Source: Tremella fuciformis (Eukaryota > Basidiomycota > Tremellomycetes > Tremellales > Tremellaceae). From it: a DNA stretch of 64,000 nt. Within the stretch, counting starts at the first letter, position 1; the number at the start of each line of letters is the position of its first letter. Below are positions 10,621-21,236 of the stretch, one piece after another. A program made the position numbers and the translations under genes. The notes under the pieces are model-generated. The model had not been told where the DNA came from, did not search any database, and saw nothing but the letters and a program-made list of their open reading frames with translations. The stretch is taken from contig CP136492.1 in the NCBI GenBank assembly GCA_032768795.1, positions 434,001-498,000 on the forward strand, in the 5' to 3' direction.

Positions 10621-11626
10621 ATGTCGTACCAGACCAAAATCCTGCGCACGGCCAACGCGCCCCTCACCCCTCCCTCCGAGATCGAGCAGCAGATCGCCCA
10701 GGCGCTTCTCGACCTCGAGAACAACGTCCCAGACCTCAAGTCGGAGCTCCGGCAATTGCAGATCTCGGCCGCCAAGGAGGTCGACGTCAAGGGCGGCAAG
10801 AAGGCCGTCGTCGTGTTTGTGCCGGTACCCATGGTCAAGGCCTTCCACACCATCCAGCAGCGGTGAGTCTCCTTGGGCATCGGAGGGGTTGGGAGGGGGC
10901 CAGCCGCAGGTGCGTCGCCGGGGTTGACGGAGGGACTTTTTAGGCCCACCTCCCCTTGCGGACTGCATCTGTGGTTTGGCGGCGGCGGGGAAGAAGGGGG
11001 AATACGCCATATTGCATGAGGACGTTGTGCTGACGCTTTCCTTTCCCTCTCATACCTTCCACCTCAACCTACTGTTTTTATTTCCTCCCTTCTCCAATAT
11101 CTTTATCTACCCTGCCTCCCGCTACCAGCCTCACCCGTGAGCTCGAGAAGAAGCTCTCGGACAAATACATCGTCTTCCTCTCCCAGCGCCGGGTCCTCCC
11201 CAAGCCCAAGCGCAACTCGAACGCCGCCCACAAGCAAAAACGTCCCCGTTCGCGCACCCTCACCGCCGTCCACGAGAAAATCCTCGAGGAGCTCGTCTGG
11301 CCCTCTGAGATCACCGGCAAGCGGACGCGTGTGGCCCAGGATGGTGGCAAGCTGATCCGAGTGTGAGTGTCTCCTCTACTATCGACCCACTTCCCTTCCC
11401 CATGCCTTAGGTGACATCCACGATATGGGGCAATGCTGCTCGATCAGTGCTGACTCTCAGCTACCTCGACCCCAAAGAACAAAACCAGCTCGAGTACAAG
11501 CTGGACACCTTCGCCTCGGTTTACCGGTCTCTTGCCGGTAAGGACGTGCACTTCGAGTAAGTTTCAGCTGTCACCCTCCAACGATCTCAGCTGACATGCA
11601 GGTTCCCGGTTACCCAGCAGGAGTAG
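10621..11626 (+). CDS. RPS7: 40S ribosomal protein eS7
   Basis: Four exons (10621-10862, 11129-11362, 11461-11556, 11602-11626) encode 198 aa, matching the family. Recognisable stretches are the N-terminal [17 protein letters not shown], the [20 protein letters not shown] strand-helix at the end of exon 1, [20 protein letters not shown] after the first splice, [20 protein letters not shown], and the DVHFEFPV C-terminus. It is a structural protein of the small ribosomal subunit. The first intron (266 nt) is far longer than others here, as often in ribosomal protein genes; I saw no convincing C/D or H/ACA snoRNA in it. Confidence 0.96.
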
Positions 11627-11897
11627 ATCATTGCACCCTGTATATGCATCCATCACGACCATACCATCTTCCCGCCATGACAGTGTGGCAGGATGACACT
11701 CTCATGGCGATATTGATCCTTTGACCGCGTTCTGACGCGCTCCTCCTTTGGTGGACCCCGGATATGCCGGCTGGCGCACGGAGTGCATGCCGGGCTGCAC
11801 ATTAGGCGCTCTTACAAAACCTGCTCGTCTCTGCTCAGTCAATCACAACGCCTACCATCTCTATTCCCTCTCACGCATCCCAAGAACCACACTCACC

Positions 11898-13189
11898 ATG
11901 TCATCCAGATCACCAGAACCCAAGAAGCCCACCTTCACCTTCGGGCCGATGGAGCAGGCGCTGCTCGTGCTCATAGTGATGGGTTTCGGCGAGTATACAC
12001 AGCTCATCTCAGCGATCCCATCCGACTGATGTCCAGCCTCTAACCCTTCCCTGCCCTACGCAGTGCTCTCCAGCGGCCAAGCTGGCGCTATCCCTCTCCT
12101 CACTCCACCATTCATCATGCTCATCATCATCGCTTATGGAGGATACCACATTCTGCTGCGGCAAGAGTTCATCCGCACCCAGGCAAAGTCCAAGTCCAGG
12201 TCTTCCGGCTCGAGCTCGAGCTCCAGTTCGCGATCGGGCGGCTCGTCCTCTTCCAGCAGCCGCAGTGGCGGATCTAGTAGTTCCAGCGGCTCGAGCGGCT
12301 CGGGCTCAAGCTCAGGAAAACCGCTGAGCAGTAAAGATATTCGTTCTGGCGGCCTGCCGTCCAGTAAAGGCGCGCCGCCCACGGGTGACCCGAAGCCGAA
12401 GCAGGTCTCGTCGGCTCATTCAGGCGATCCGCGGACGAATCCGAGTCACAAGGACTTTAAGCAGAACTACTTCTTGACCATGCAGGGTGTGTTCCTCTAC
12501 GGAGAACATCGGGTAGTGCAGGAGAGTGAAGCTAATGATGGGTAGGGCCGGGCCGCCCGGCGCTCGTGCCGTTCCAGCCTGGTCTGCGACCCGCTGCTGG
12601 AGAGCCGGAGGGCTCGATGTGGTGGAACAACGTCCCGGACGGTGAGCCCCAGCGGATAGCAGGAGTAGGGGAGGATGCTGATGGGGAGATCCTGCTATAC
12701 TGATGGCGCCCCCCGTGGATGGCAAGGCTGCTGCTGCTGCAGCTAAGAATCCTTGGTTGGCCGAGATGCTCGAGAAGGATGTCGACATGCTCAAGCTCAA
12801 GAAACGCAAAGCCGAGGAGGCCGAGTGAGCCTCGCTCAATCACGATCTTGGCTGGTGGTGCTGCTTGGCAAAACGCTGATTTCGCAGGAAGTACGAAAAG
12901 GTCGGCGCTATCCTGCAGACTTTCCTCGGGGCCATGCTCTGCCTCGTCGACATGCGACTTGGCCTCTGTGAGCTCTCCTGCCAGAAACTACTGCGGATCT
13001 TTGTGCTGACAAGCAGTCTCATTCGTCTTCTTCCTCTGGCGACACTTTTCCCAGACGCACGAGAAAGTATCGATCGACAAGGAAAAGTCGGACCTCTATC
13101 GCCAGATGTCCGAAGGGAAGAAGAACGGCAGTCTCACGAAGGAGCAGTTCAGGGAGATCGAAGGCAAGTTCCGCGCGCTGTCCGATTAG
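11898..13189 (+). CDS. Unrecognised membrane protein with Ser-rich segment (332 aa model)
   Basis: Six exons (11898-11988, 12064-12486, 12546-12641, 12689-12824, 12888-12967, 13017-13189) give 332 aa. Two hydrophobic helices lie in the first 60 residues. A long Ser/Gly/Arg run follows (DNA 12200-12320). Near residue 200 is a short region with MWWNNVPDG. Then come a charged helix (WLAEMLEKDVDMLKLKKRKAEEAEKYEK), a third hydrophobic segment (LGLFSFVFFLWRHF) and a charged C-terminus. Intron 1 has either a GC donor (GCGAGT, used here) or a weaker GTTTCG five nt upstream of it in the same phase. Intron 3 needs a weak acceptor (GGGGAG); reading through instead ends at TGA overlapping an ATG at 12702, so two proteins cannot be ruled out. 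Function unknown. Confidence 0.6.
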
Positions 13190-13302
13190 GCTCGACGACA
13201 GTCCGCCACACTACTCATGCCATGCATCTCATCCCCCGACTCTTCACATCCAACAGTTTCTCTTCCTTTCCTGCGCTGCTGCGCTGTACAGCGGACTGAG
13301 CT

Positions 13303-15752
13303 CTACATCCTGTCGTCTCCCCGCATCCAGCTCCACACTCGCCCGGCGGCACCTTGCACCGCCAATCGCGGAGGAGGCGCCAAGCCCGCTGCTGGCGGCA
13401 CCCGACTTGGAAATCGCGCCGAGAACGTCGGGAGCGCTCCTTGTTCGCCTAGCTGACGCGACTCTTTGTCCGTCACGTTACTCCCTGGATCTTCTGGGAT
13501 CTGCTGGGCCGTCAGGTAGTCCGCCAGACCTTTGCCGTATGTCATCCGGCGGGCGGTCGCCAGTGCGACCGACAGCACGGTGAGTATGAGTGCTAGGCTG
13601 CCAAAGGCCCCGAAGAACGACCAGCTGCGGAATTCGAGCACGAACGCGCTGTTGGAGAAAGACGCTGACCACGCGGCGATGATTCTGTGCTCAGCTGACC
13701 GGATAGATGAAGAAGCGCAATGGTGCTTACATGCCGGATATGGTCAGGAAGCCAAGGAATTGCTTGCGGTTCTCGTTACGCGCTGAATACCAGCCGAGGT
13801 ATATCCACGGCAGGAGCAGCTGCCCATCAGCTCACTGCCGACGAGACAGAGGGGACTGACGAAGATCATCACTGAGTACACGGCCTCGAACACCTTGCAC
13901 TGCGTCATGTAGTACTTGCTCACACCCCGGCTCATCTTCCGTCAGCCTTGCCCCCAATCAGCAGTGACTCACCTGGTCCAGCCACAGCGCGAAGAAGACA
14001 AGTAGTACAAAGACGTCGAGCTGCAGCACGATACCAAGCACCATCACCAGCTTGTACAGCCTGTTGATGCGGTCGTTGGCGCCGATCCGCTTGAATGTCT
14101 GCCAGCCGAAGTGGTCGCGGAGCCGCCAGCACAGTGTACTGCTTGCCACGAGTGTGAGGGCGTTCAGCACCACCAGGCTCATTTGCAGGTCGATTCTGTC
14201 GGACGCGTAGGCCGGCAACACGTCCATACCGCCACAGGCGGTATTCACGATTGAGGCTCGCCAGCTTGCGACGAATGCTCGAGATAGCGCCAAGTCGACC
14301 GATGTCCATGTCGTCGACAGTACGAGCGAAATGAGTAACGCGAGTCTGAGCGTCAGTCAAATCTCCTTGCTCCGAAGTGAGTGTCGTACAAGTGTGAGGT
14401 GGACTCGGTCTTCACCTACACTATCAGTCTTACGCCGTCTTGGTGATCACGAGTCACTTACCGCAGCCAATGCAAGCAGGAGTATCCAGATCGAGAAACC
14501 TGCCAGCACAATCTGGGTGCGCACCGAATTGTCGAGCGAGTTGATGGGCCAGGAGAATGAGGCTGCGCAGCTCTGAAACGTCAGCTCATCGAGATTCTGT
14601 TCTCTCAGCTGCTCACCTGGAGCAAGACCAGGTCTGGCTGCCCGCTCATCGCTACGTCAACACCGGTGATAGTTGCCGAGTTGTCGCCCGTGATCGGGGT
14701 GAGAACGATCGAACGTTTTGCATTTGGACGCCTACGGCGCTTGTCGTGATCGTCCTCGTCCTCGTCATCATCGTCATCGTCTTCGTCTTCGTCATCATCG
14801 TCCTCATCGTCATCTTCGTCATCGTCGTCCTCATCGTCACCCTCATGTCCATGAGGTTCATCCGTTACTTGGGGTCTACTTGAGGATCCGATCACAGTCG
14901 GTATCGTTGTATGGGACACAGCTCCGGTCGCTCTGCTGGGCCGTGCTGTCGACAGAGATAATAAAGAGGGTGGAGCAATCGTGGATATCGGCACGAGTAC
15001 AGTAGTGCTCAGGGCCTGGCCCTCGATGACCGTGACTGTCGAAGCAATGCTGGCTATCTCCGTGACCGCAATACCCTCTTGGACCGTCAGAGTGGTGACA
15101 ATGGCATTGTTCACCTCTACTGAGGACGAAATGGCTGTAGTCGTTACAGTTGAGGGTTCTTGTGTCACTTGCGATGTGCTGGATGCCATCATCGGTTGTT
15201 GGTCCCCTCCATGATGATGCGCAACAGTGACTCCGGAGCACTTCTTGCCATCATCATCGCAGACCTTCTGCTGCCCTCCGCTGTAGTACGGCGTGTACCC
15301 ATCCGCTGTCGTATTAGTGCCGTTGAGATGGACGACCACGGCCGGGACCGTCTGCCAGTGCCCAACTTCGCCCGTCGAGGGATTCCGAAAGATCACGCTG
15401 GAGAGATTGGCGGCGTCGACGATGTGCCGCAAGAGATGAGAGCTGTCTTGCGACGAGTGGGCCGATAGACCTGCAAGGACTACGATGGAGATGGAAGAGA
15501 CTAGGTGTAGAGCCAGGAATAGGAGGACGCCGGGGTGCTTCAGGCGGTCCTACTCATCAGTACAAAGCACCCAGAGAGCCAGAGACGGTAGACCTCACTG
15601 AGACTCCATTCCGAGCCCCGTCCCAGAATCGCTGGAGCGCCAGGCTCCTCACGATACCGGCGAGCATCAGTAGAATCACTCCGCCGACCTGCGGTATCGG
15701 AGGTGAAAGCAGTCGTGGAAGTAGTCATGCAAGCGTATACTGTACTGAGCAT
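13303..15752 (-). CDS. Unrecognised multi-pass membrane protein with acidic and Thr/Ser-rich loop (696 aa)
   Basis: Nine exons (15752-15741, 15688-15599, 15549-14617, 14572-14462, 14415-14390, 14345-13973, 13935-13861, 13819-13731, 13684-13303) encode 696 aa. Two hydrophobic helices lie in the first 80 residues. A 270-residue hydrophilic region follows, rich in Thr/Ser/Val with an HHHGG patch and a long Asp/Glu run ending in KRRRRP. Then come about six further hydrophobic helices (among them the LLISLVLSTTW, MSLVVLNALTLVASS and LVMVLGIVLQLDVFVLLVFFALW regions) and a roughly 90-residue tail. The 12-nt first exon encodes only MLST. Topology resembles a plasma-membrane receptor or sensor, but I recognise no family. 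All splice junctions are GT-AG. Confidence 0.72.
14745..14850 (-). repeat. Trinucleotide-rich acidic coding repeat
   Basis: The plus strand is an almost pure series of (G/C)TC, ATC and TTC triplets, coding on the minus strand for about 35 consecutive Asp/Glu residues in the 696-aa membrane protein. It is imperfect, so protein selection rather than recent slippage may keep it. Length variation between strains is likely (inference). Confidence 0.8.
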
Positions 15753-16013
15753 GGTTGCATATCCAAGAGCTACACCGCATCACTCCCAGCAGCGCGACGG
15801 CCCTGAAACAGCGAGGACCGTGCAGATGCAACTTGACAACTGAAATGATCTCATGCTCAGCGTTGCGATGCGACTGTTCGGTCTCATGTGCTTGGCAACG
15901 CAGCGTCCCCTGTCAAACGCAAAGACGAAGAATGGTGGTGCATGCTGAGTGACATCTAGCACTATATGAACAAATGATTGGAAGCAGAGGCATGGAGAGG
16001 GGAGAGCATTGCG

Positions 16014-16940
16014 TTAGAGGTCGCTGTATTGCGCAAGTTGGTTAGTCTCTGCTGGTGAGGAGTCAGCGAACTCAACTTGAGATTGCTCTTGCTCCCACTT
16101 CTTCTTCCTGAGATACCAGCCTTCCGTTCTAGTGCCAGTCCATACCGGCGATCGCGGAGCACCTGGCGACCCTACGACAAGCGATAACGGGCCTGTGTAT
16201 GGACGCCGCACATCGGTTTTGAGGACTGTGTCTCGGGTGAAGGCCTTTATTTCAAGGGGAGCCAGCCCGATTTCTATTTTCGTGGTTCCCTTGGGCGGTG
16301 CTCCTCGGAGTGAAGAGTGGCGAGACGTGTGCAAGCCCCAGTGCGGGGATCGCAGGCCCTTTGATTGTAGCTGCCTGTCGAAGCACCTGAGTGTCTCCTC
16401 ATGATCCGTGAAGTGGTTGTTGAGCTCATCATGGATCATCCAGGGGTAAGGCTTGTACTCGCTCATATGAGCGACGGAGGAATAGAGCCCATAGGCGAGC
16501 AGGGTGATGTACGCCCGCTCTCGCGGGGCGAGGATCGGATCTTGGGAATGTGGAGAGTTGAGAGTCTCGTTCGAGTCGGAGTCCCGCTCAATTGGCTGTC
16601 GATATGGCTCACCGAAGAAGGAGACCTGCAAGGATGCTCTGGACGGCAAGTAGCGATTAGGTTGCACTGCAGACAGCGAGGTTCTGGAGCCCATTCCCCC
16701 TGAAGCGACTTCCTGGACTATAGGATGACCCCACTGCTCACGGAGCCTCAGGTGTAAAAACTCTTCGTACATGTCATCCGTGTATCGCACAGACTGTACA
16801 GTGCTGCTGAGTTCCGAGTCATCTGCTTCCAGCAGCGAAGCGAGGTATTGCCGCTGGTACGCCTCTGGCAGGTAGGGCTCGAGCTTGTCCCACGGGTTCA
16901 AAGAGCACATGATGAGTGAAATGATATGAGCCTTCGCCAC
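16014..16940 (-). CDS. Family A paralogue 1, unrecognised intronless protein (308 aa)
   Basis: Single-exon ORF. It shares the family layout seen in the five ORFs that follow. An N-terminal WDKLEPYLPEAYQRQYL (pattern F/W-x-K/R/N-L-x-P/S-x-L) is followed by L-x-L-R-E-Q-W near residue 65, then SFFGEPY, then PRERAYITLLAYGLYSSV, then a charged helix DELNNHFTDHEETL, and a C-terminal TTKIEIGL strand, ending with a GWYLRK tail. No signal peptide, zinc site or catalytic motif is evident. A TATA-like CACTATATCACTG lies 15-25 bp before the ATG on the minus strand, so MCSLNPW ten codons in may be the true start. Function unknown. Confidence 0.65.
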   Translation of the reverse strand: MAKAHIISLIMCSLNPWDKLEPYLPEAYQRQYLASLLEADDSELSSTVQSVRYTDDMYEEFLHLRLREQWGHPIVQEVASGGMGSRTSLSAVQPNRYLPSRASLQVSFFGEPYRQPIERDSDSNETLNSPHSQDPILAPRERAYITLLAYGLYSSVAHMSEYKPYPWMIHDELNNHFTDHEETLRCFDRQLQSKGLRSPHWGLHTSRHSSLRGAPPKGTTKIEIGLAPLEIKAFTRDTVLKTDVRRPYTGPLSLVVGSPGAPRSPVWTGTRTEGWYLRKKKWEQEQSQVEFADSSPAETNQLAQYSDL

Positions 16941-17341
16941 ACTTGAACAGACAGTGATATAGTGGGGGCCAGATCGGTTCTACACCTCGCGGAAGCTGGG
17001 GAAGGCAAAAAGCAGTGCTCACTTTTGTACCGGGCGCAACGGAAGAGCAAACAGATATGCAAATTCGCAACAACGGTGGGGAGAAGGTGTGAAGACCGAA
17101 GTCATATTTCGTGACACGTATGGGCTCTGACAGAAGGGGCTGCCTCCATGTCAACGGAAAGTGGCCCAGTACAGCAAATACGCGCTTGTGCCCAAAGAAG
17201 CCCCTTTTTACAGAAGATTCACGTCGATCGGTCCATTGTCCCATTGCCTCTGCCCACAGTGACATGCAACGTATGAGGGGAAAGTGATTGAAAGATATGC
17301 ATAAACATGACAGTGACAAACTATGTGAATGCGGGCAGGAA
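16941..17341. other. Spacer between family A copies 1 and 2
   Basis: 401 bp, no supported gene. A minus-strand reading frame crosses it but lacks the family motifs. Confidence 0.4.
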
Positions 17342-18160
17342 TCATATCAGGGTCTCCGCCTGGGAGAGCGTCTCTGGATCCTCTGAAACGTCAGGTTCTT
17401 CTAAACCGAGCGGCACAGCATGGTCGGCATCGAGGACAAGGTGCAGTGGGGAATCACGAGATCGCCTTGTGACAGGTTCAGTGTAGATATCTCCGCAAAT
17501 AGCTCGCAGGGCAACAGTCAGCCTTGTAGTAGCTGAAGGTCTGGACCATCGAACTGCGGACGATTGCAACCAGGATCTGGGTCCTAGTCCGGCCTCTCTG
17601 AGCGTCGTGACAAGAAGCCGAAGAGTCGGTTCGTGATCTTTAAAATGGTGCTTCAGCTCATCGGCGATTTCGGTCTCGTCAGGGATGTGTCTGAGGGAGT
17701 ACCACGCGGATAGAAAGAACCCCATGGCCAATGTATCGAGATATGCCCCTTCTCGCGGAACAATCTCTTTCAAGGCGCCCTCTTTGCTGCTGAGCGTCTT
17801 TCCCTCCCCCGGTCTTCCCGGCGTTCCAGGCATCTTTGAGGCCGCTCCCCAAAACGACGTGTCATATCTGGCACTTGAGGGCACTATAGGGTCAGGTTCA
17901 GTGGAAGACCACCAATGCGTCCCCGTGGTCTCCCACTCTTCCTCAAGAGTCAGGCAAAAAGTTTCAGCCGTCGAGACGCCATTGAGTTCGAACAAAACGT
18001 CGGCAAAGTGAGACTTCATACGCCATATCCTTTCGAAGACATATCGGCGCTGCCATTGTTCCGTTAAAAAGGGCGCAAGCTTCTCGAACGGCACTTGACG
18101 GTCGTCGGTCGAACCGAAACTCGAAACCTTGACCGTGAACAACGACTCATAGGAGGGCAT
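17342..18160 (-). CDS. Family A paralogue 2, unrecognised intronless protein (272 aa)
   Basis: Single-exon ORF with the full set of family motifs: FEKLAPFLTEQWQRRYVFERI near residues 25-45, FCLTLEEEWE near 75, YDTSFWG near 105, PREGAYLDTLAMGFFLSAWY near 140, ELKHHFKDHEPTLRLL near 170, and TTRLTVALRAI near 210. It is most similar by eye to copies 3 and 4, especially in the PRE..(Y/F)LD helix and the LTLEE.W motif. Predicted mostly helical and soluble. A TTTTAAACG element lies about 65 bp upstream of the ATG. No domain recognised. Confidence 0.7.
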   Translation of the reverse strand: MPSYESLFTVKVSSFGSTDDRQVPFEKLAPFLTEQWQRRYVFERIWRMKSHFADVLFELNGVSTAETFCLTLEEEWETTGTHWWSSTEPDPIVPSSARYDTSFWGAASKMPGTPGRPGEGKTLSSKEGALKEIVPREGAYLDTLAMGFFLSAWYSLRHIPDETEIADELKHHFKDHEPTLRLLVTTLREAGLGPRSWLQSSAVRWSRPSATTRLTVALRAICGDIYTEPVTRRSRDSPLHLVLDADHAVPLGLEEPDVSEDPETLSQAETLI

Positions 18161-18593
18161 GATTACGCCACTCGAAGGATTGAGAGACTCTGTGAAGTGT
18201 TGGTCAACAAGACTGCCGTGCGTCTACGTTTAAAAGCTAACAGACCATAGTGTTTGCCACTCGCTTTCGAAGCTTGACGCTGCTCTACGCATCATCCTTT
18301 CAGTCAGAAGGCGCAAAGGAGAAGTCGGGAAGTTGCAACATTTTTCGTAAACACCCTCGCCATTCTTGGAGCAAACAGTGTATGACTTGGCACATGAGGG
18401 AAGAAGCGAAGAAATGCAAGTCTCGGGAAGTTCGTATGTGGCGGGCAGATCGGACCGTGCGAATGCTGGGTGAGTGTGGCACTTCTTTCGTGATTTCATC
18501 CGCCACATTCGCATGCCCGTCCGTTGGAGAACGCAGCAAAAGTCATACATGCAGATGGATGCTCCCATAGATGCGGAAGTAGGGATCAAAACT
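18161..18593. other. Spacer between family A copies 2 and 3
   Basis: 433 bp, no supported gene; contains the TTTTAAACG element read on the minus strand at about 18225 that may serve copy 2. Confidence 0.4.
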
Positions 18594-19487
18594 CTAAGCG
18601 GCATCCAGACGAGGTTGAGTAGCCTTCGGGTAGTACCACAAGGCTGACCAGTCAGACGGCGTCTCGTCCTGTGCGCAACTAAAGCCGCCACCGGGGGTTC
18701 CCAATCCTGCCACTGTGGACGATAGACTGAAAAGGGGGAGAGCTTTGGTGCACCGACGTCTCTTTGTTGCCCCATCACGCACCATCACGCCGTTGAGAAA
18801 GAGTCGGCGTCTGGTGGTCCGCATAGGCCTGCGCCACGGAGCTGAGCCGTCTGGATTATGGCACGTCCCGGACCAGTACTCATGTCTCAGAGAGGTCTCT
18901 TCAAGATAGGATCGAATGTATTCGAGAGTCTTTTGGTGGTCTTCGAAATGGTATCGCAGCTCTCTTGCAATCGTAGATGGCTCGGGTGACGTTTTGCAGG
19001 TGAAGCATACAGATAAGTACAGCCCGGCGGCGAAAGTATCGAGAAACGCCTTCTCCCTTGGTGTAAAGTCAGCGGCGAGCAGTCTTTCGAGACTGGGCCC
19101 TGCGCATGGGCCATCGACAGGTTCGGGATGAGCTTTCACTATGGTGGTCCCCTCATAGATCGTGGTCTCATACGTCCAGGCCGTCGGATATCCCGCTTTA
19201 GGGGTTAGGCCCGCGCTCTCTGCTCGATCCCAGCACTCCTCAAGCGTCAGGCTGAGAGCTTTTGGGGGTAGACCATATTCAGTCATCGATGTTTTGCCAT
19301 GTGTTGCCTGACTCTCTGCTACATACAGCGCGCACAGACTCTTCACGCGCTCAAAAACGTATTCGCGGTGGGTCTTGTTTGGCAGCAGCGAGGAGAGCTT
19401 CTCGAAGGCCGCATGATCAACACGTGAAGGGCGAAATGGCCGCGCGAGCGCCGAGAAGAGGTTGGCGCAGTATGAAGGCAGTGACAT
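18594..19487 (-). CDS. Family A paralogue 3, unrecognised intronless protein (297 aa)
   Basis: Single-exon ORF. Motifs in order: FEKLSSLLPNKTHREYVFERV near residues 29-49, LSLTLEECWDRAE near 75, YETTIYEG near 100, PREKAFLDTFAAGLYLSVCF near 138, ELRYHFEDHQKTLEYI near 168, and a TTRRRLFLNGV strand near 220. The C-terminus ends DWSALWYYPKATQPR…, an aromatic tail comparable to the WY endings of copies 1 and 4. No known domain. The conserved pattern across six adjacent ORFs is the evidence that this is a real gene rather than a chance frame. Confidence 0.7.
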   Translation of the reverse strand: MSLPSYCANLFSALARPFRPSRVDHAAFEKLSSLLPNKTHREYVFERVKSLCALYVAESQATHGKTSMTEYGLPPKALSLTLEECWDRAESAGLTPKAGYPTAWTYETTIYEGTTIVKAHPEPVDGPCAGPSLERLLAADFTPREKAFLDTFAAGLYLSVCFTCKTSPEPSTIARELRYHFEDHQKTLEYIRSYLEETSLRHEYWSGTCHNPDGSAPWRRPMRTTRRRLFLNGVMVRDGATKRRRCTKALPLFSLSSTVAGLGTPGGGFSCAQDETPSDWSALWYYPKATQPRLDAA

Positions 19488-19927
19488 GACCAGAATCGGT
19501 CCTCAGACGCTTCTGTCAAGACCCCAGTCCTCGAGACCTCAGCCGCAATGAAGCGATGACTTTTCACTCGATAGGACAGAGCGAAGCCTCTCGTAGCGGA
19601 TCTGAGTGAGGGTCAAGGGGCTCACGTGAAAGGAGGTGTCAATGTCGGTCTCACTCCCGCGTGGGGCTCGCGGTGACCCCGACTTGATGACGTTGTTGCA
19701 CCTGCTAGCATGGCCCTGTATGAGTACAGTAGAGCGCAGCGTGGCAAATGGTCCAGTTGTCCAGCGTGGACACTCATACGATGGCCGAGCGTCAGCGAGC
19801 TGATGAGGAAGAATGGGACGAGGCTACCGCCTTCCCGCAGTCGCACTGTCAACGCTTTGTGTATCCACAGTTCAAGGCGTAGAGCCATATGTATGCACGG
19901 TAGATATGACAGCAGGTGATACAGAAT
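19488..19927. other. Spacer between family A copies 3 and 4
   Basis: 440 bp; nothing recognisable on either strand beyond short chance frames. Confidence 0.4.
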
Positions 19928-20839
19928 CTATGTCAGATACCAGGTGGCAATCTCGTCCGAAGTGTCGGTCTCTTCTCTTGAGAAGGCGATGCTGCCACTG
20001 TTCCATAATTCGTGACCACTGATCAGATTCAGTGCAATATCGCATGGTCGTCTACTCTCCGGTTGCTCGCGAACCCATACCGCCCGCAAGCCGATGCTGA
20101 CGTAGGTTGTCCCTGTGGGGCGATGAAATTGCCCCTCCCTGGGCTCAACAGACGGAGATGCTGACCAGTATTCGGGTCCCAGACCTGCCGCTCGCAGTTG
20201 TGCGTCAAGCTGTTCAAGAGTCCGCCTGTGCTCCCCGTAGTACTGCCTGAGCTCCTGAGATACCACATAGATCGATGGCAGCTGCTTTGAGGTGTAACAC
20301 ACAGACAGGAAGAGTCCTGTCGCGAAAGCATCGAGGTAAGCTCGCTCTCTGGGGGTGATGTTCGGTATCAAGGTGTCCCAGGCGGTGTTTGTTAGACGTA
20401 GTCTTGTAAGAACTTTCTGCATGGGACGGAAGTGAGCCTTCGTGCCCGGCATCGCTGCTTCCTGGTCCGAAAAAGTGGTCTCGTACACTGCGTGTAATGG
20501 CGTTCGTTCCTGTCTCTTGGTGTCACTACCTTCTGGCTCGTCCTGGTCGCCCCAGCGCTCTGTGAGGTACATCCGGAAAGTCTCGTAGTCATCCCGGTGA
20601 GTCTGTTGGGCACCGCCATGCCTTGGTGATCTCCTTTTGGCTTGCTGTATGGTGTCTCGCATGGACTCCGGCCGGTGATATACGTACTTTCGGTGGGACT
20701 CCCGGGGCAGGATGGGGACGAGATTCTCGAAAGGCCCATAATCATACAGCTTGCGATTGTGATGGCCCATGCGCGACGCGGTCTCCAGCTCTCTCTCGGA
20801 CTCACTAAGCCCATCTGTGTATGAGAAGCCCGGCATCAT
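19928..20839 (-). CDS. Family A paralogue 4, unrecognised intronless protein (303 aa)
   Basis: Single-exon ORF with two adjacent start codons (20839 and 20836). Motifs: FENLVPILPRESHRKYVYHR near residues 37-56, FRMYLTERWGDQDE near 90, YETTFSDQE near 117, PRERAYLDAFATGLFLSVCY near 163, ELRQYYGEHRRTLEQL near 193 and TTYVSIGLRAVWV near 240, ending EIATWYLT. It is the longest family A member, with an extended Arg/Asp-rich linker. A good TATA box (GTATAAAAGC, 20896-20905) is placed about 60 bp upstream, supporting transcription. Function unknown. Confidence 0.72.
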   Translation of the reverse strand: MMPGFSYTDGLSESERELETASRMGHHNRKLYDYGPFENLVPILPRESHRKYVYHRPESMRDTIQQAKRRSPRHGGAQQTHRDDYETFRMYLTERWGDQDEPEGSDTKRQERTPLHAVYETTFSDQEAAMPGTKAHFRPMQKVLTRLRLTNTAWDTLIPNITPRERAYLDAFATGLFLSVCYTSKQLPSIYVVSQELRQYYGEHRRTLEQLDAQLRAAGLGPEYWSASPSVEPREGQFHRPTGTTYVSIGLRAVWVREQPESRRPCDIALNLISGHELWNSGSIAFSREETDTSDEIATWYLT

Positions 20840-20895
20840 TCAGACACGCGACTCGATCGGCGGATGAATGGACGAGGATGAGGCCAGTCCTCTCT

Positions 20896-20905
20896 GCTTT
20901 TATAC
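20896..20905 (-). promoter_or_regulatory. TATA box of family A copy 4
   Basis: GTATAAAAGC on the minus strand about 60 bp before the start codon at 20839. The rest of the 397-bp spacer 20840-21236 shows no gene. Confidence 0.6.
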
Positions 20906-21236
20906 GACACCCAAGCAAAAGCCTTACGCGCCTACTACCAAGGAGCTTGGGTCGCGTATCAAGTAAAGTCAAAGGGGTGTATGTTGCTGAGACCTTTCAT
21001 CCATCGCCATCGGCCTATCAAGCCACCCCAGCATGTCTGGCGAGTTCGTTGCGGCCACAAAGGGGAATACTCATACCCAAGCCCTGCAAGCTCGAGGCCT
21101 GTCGCACGGACTCGGCAGGCGAAGTTACGCTTGGGGCCCGCCGTGCCCGTGTCGAACCACAGGACGAAAAAGCATGCATATAAGGGGATAATCGCAAGCG
21201 GAATGAACGGCCAAGGAGAGAAGTACAGGATCAGCC

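Noticed and set aside
10863..11128. Possible snoRNA in the long first intron of eS7
   Set aside because: No correctly spaced C/D boxes or H/ACA motifs found by eye.
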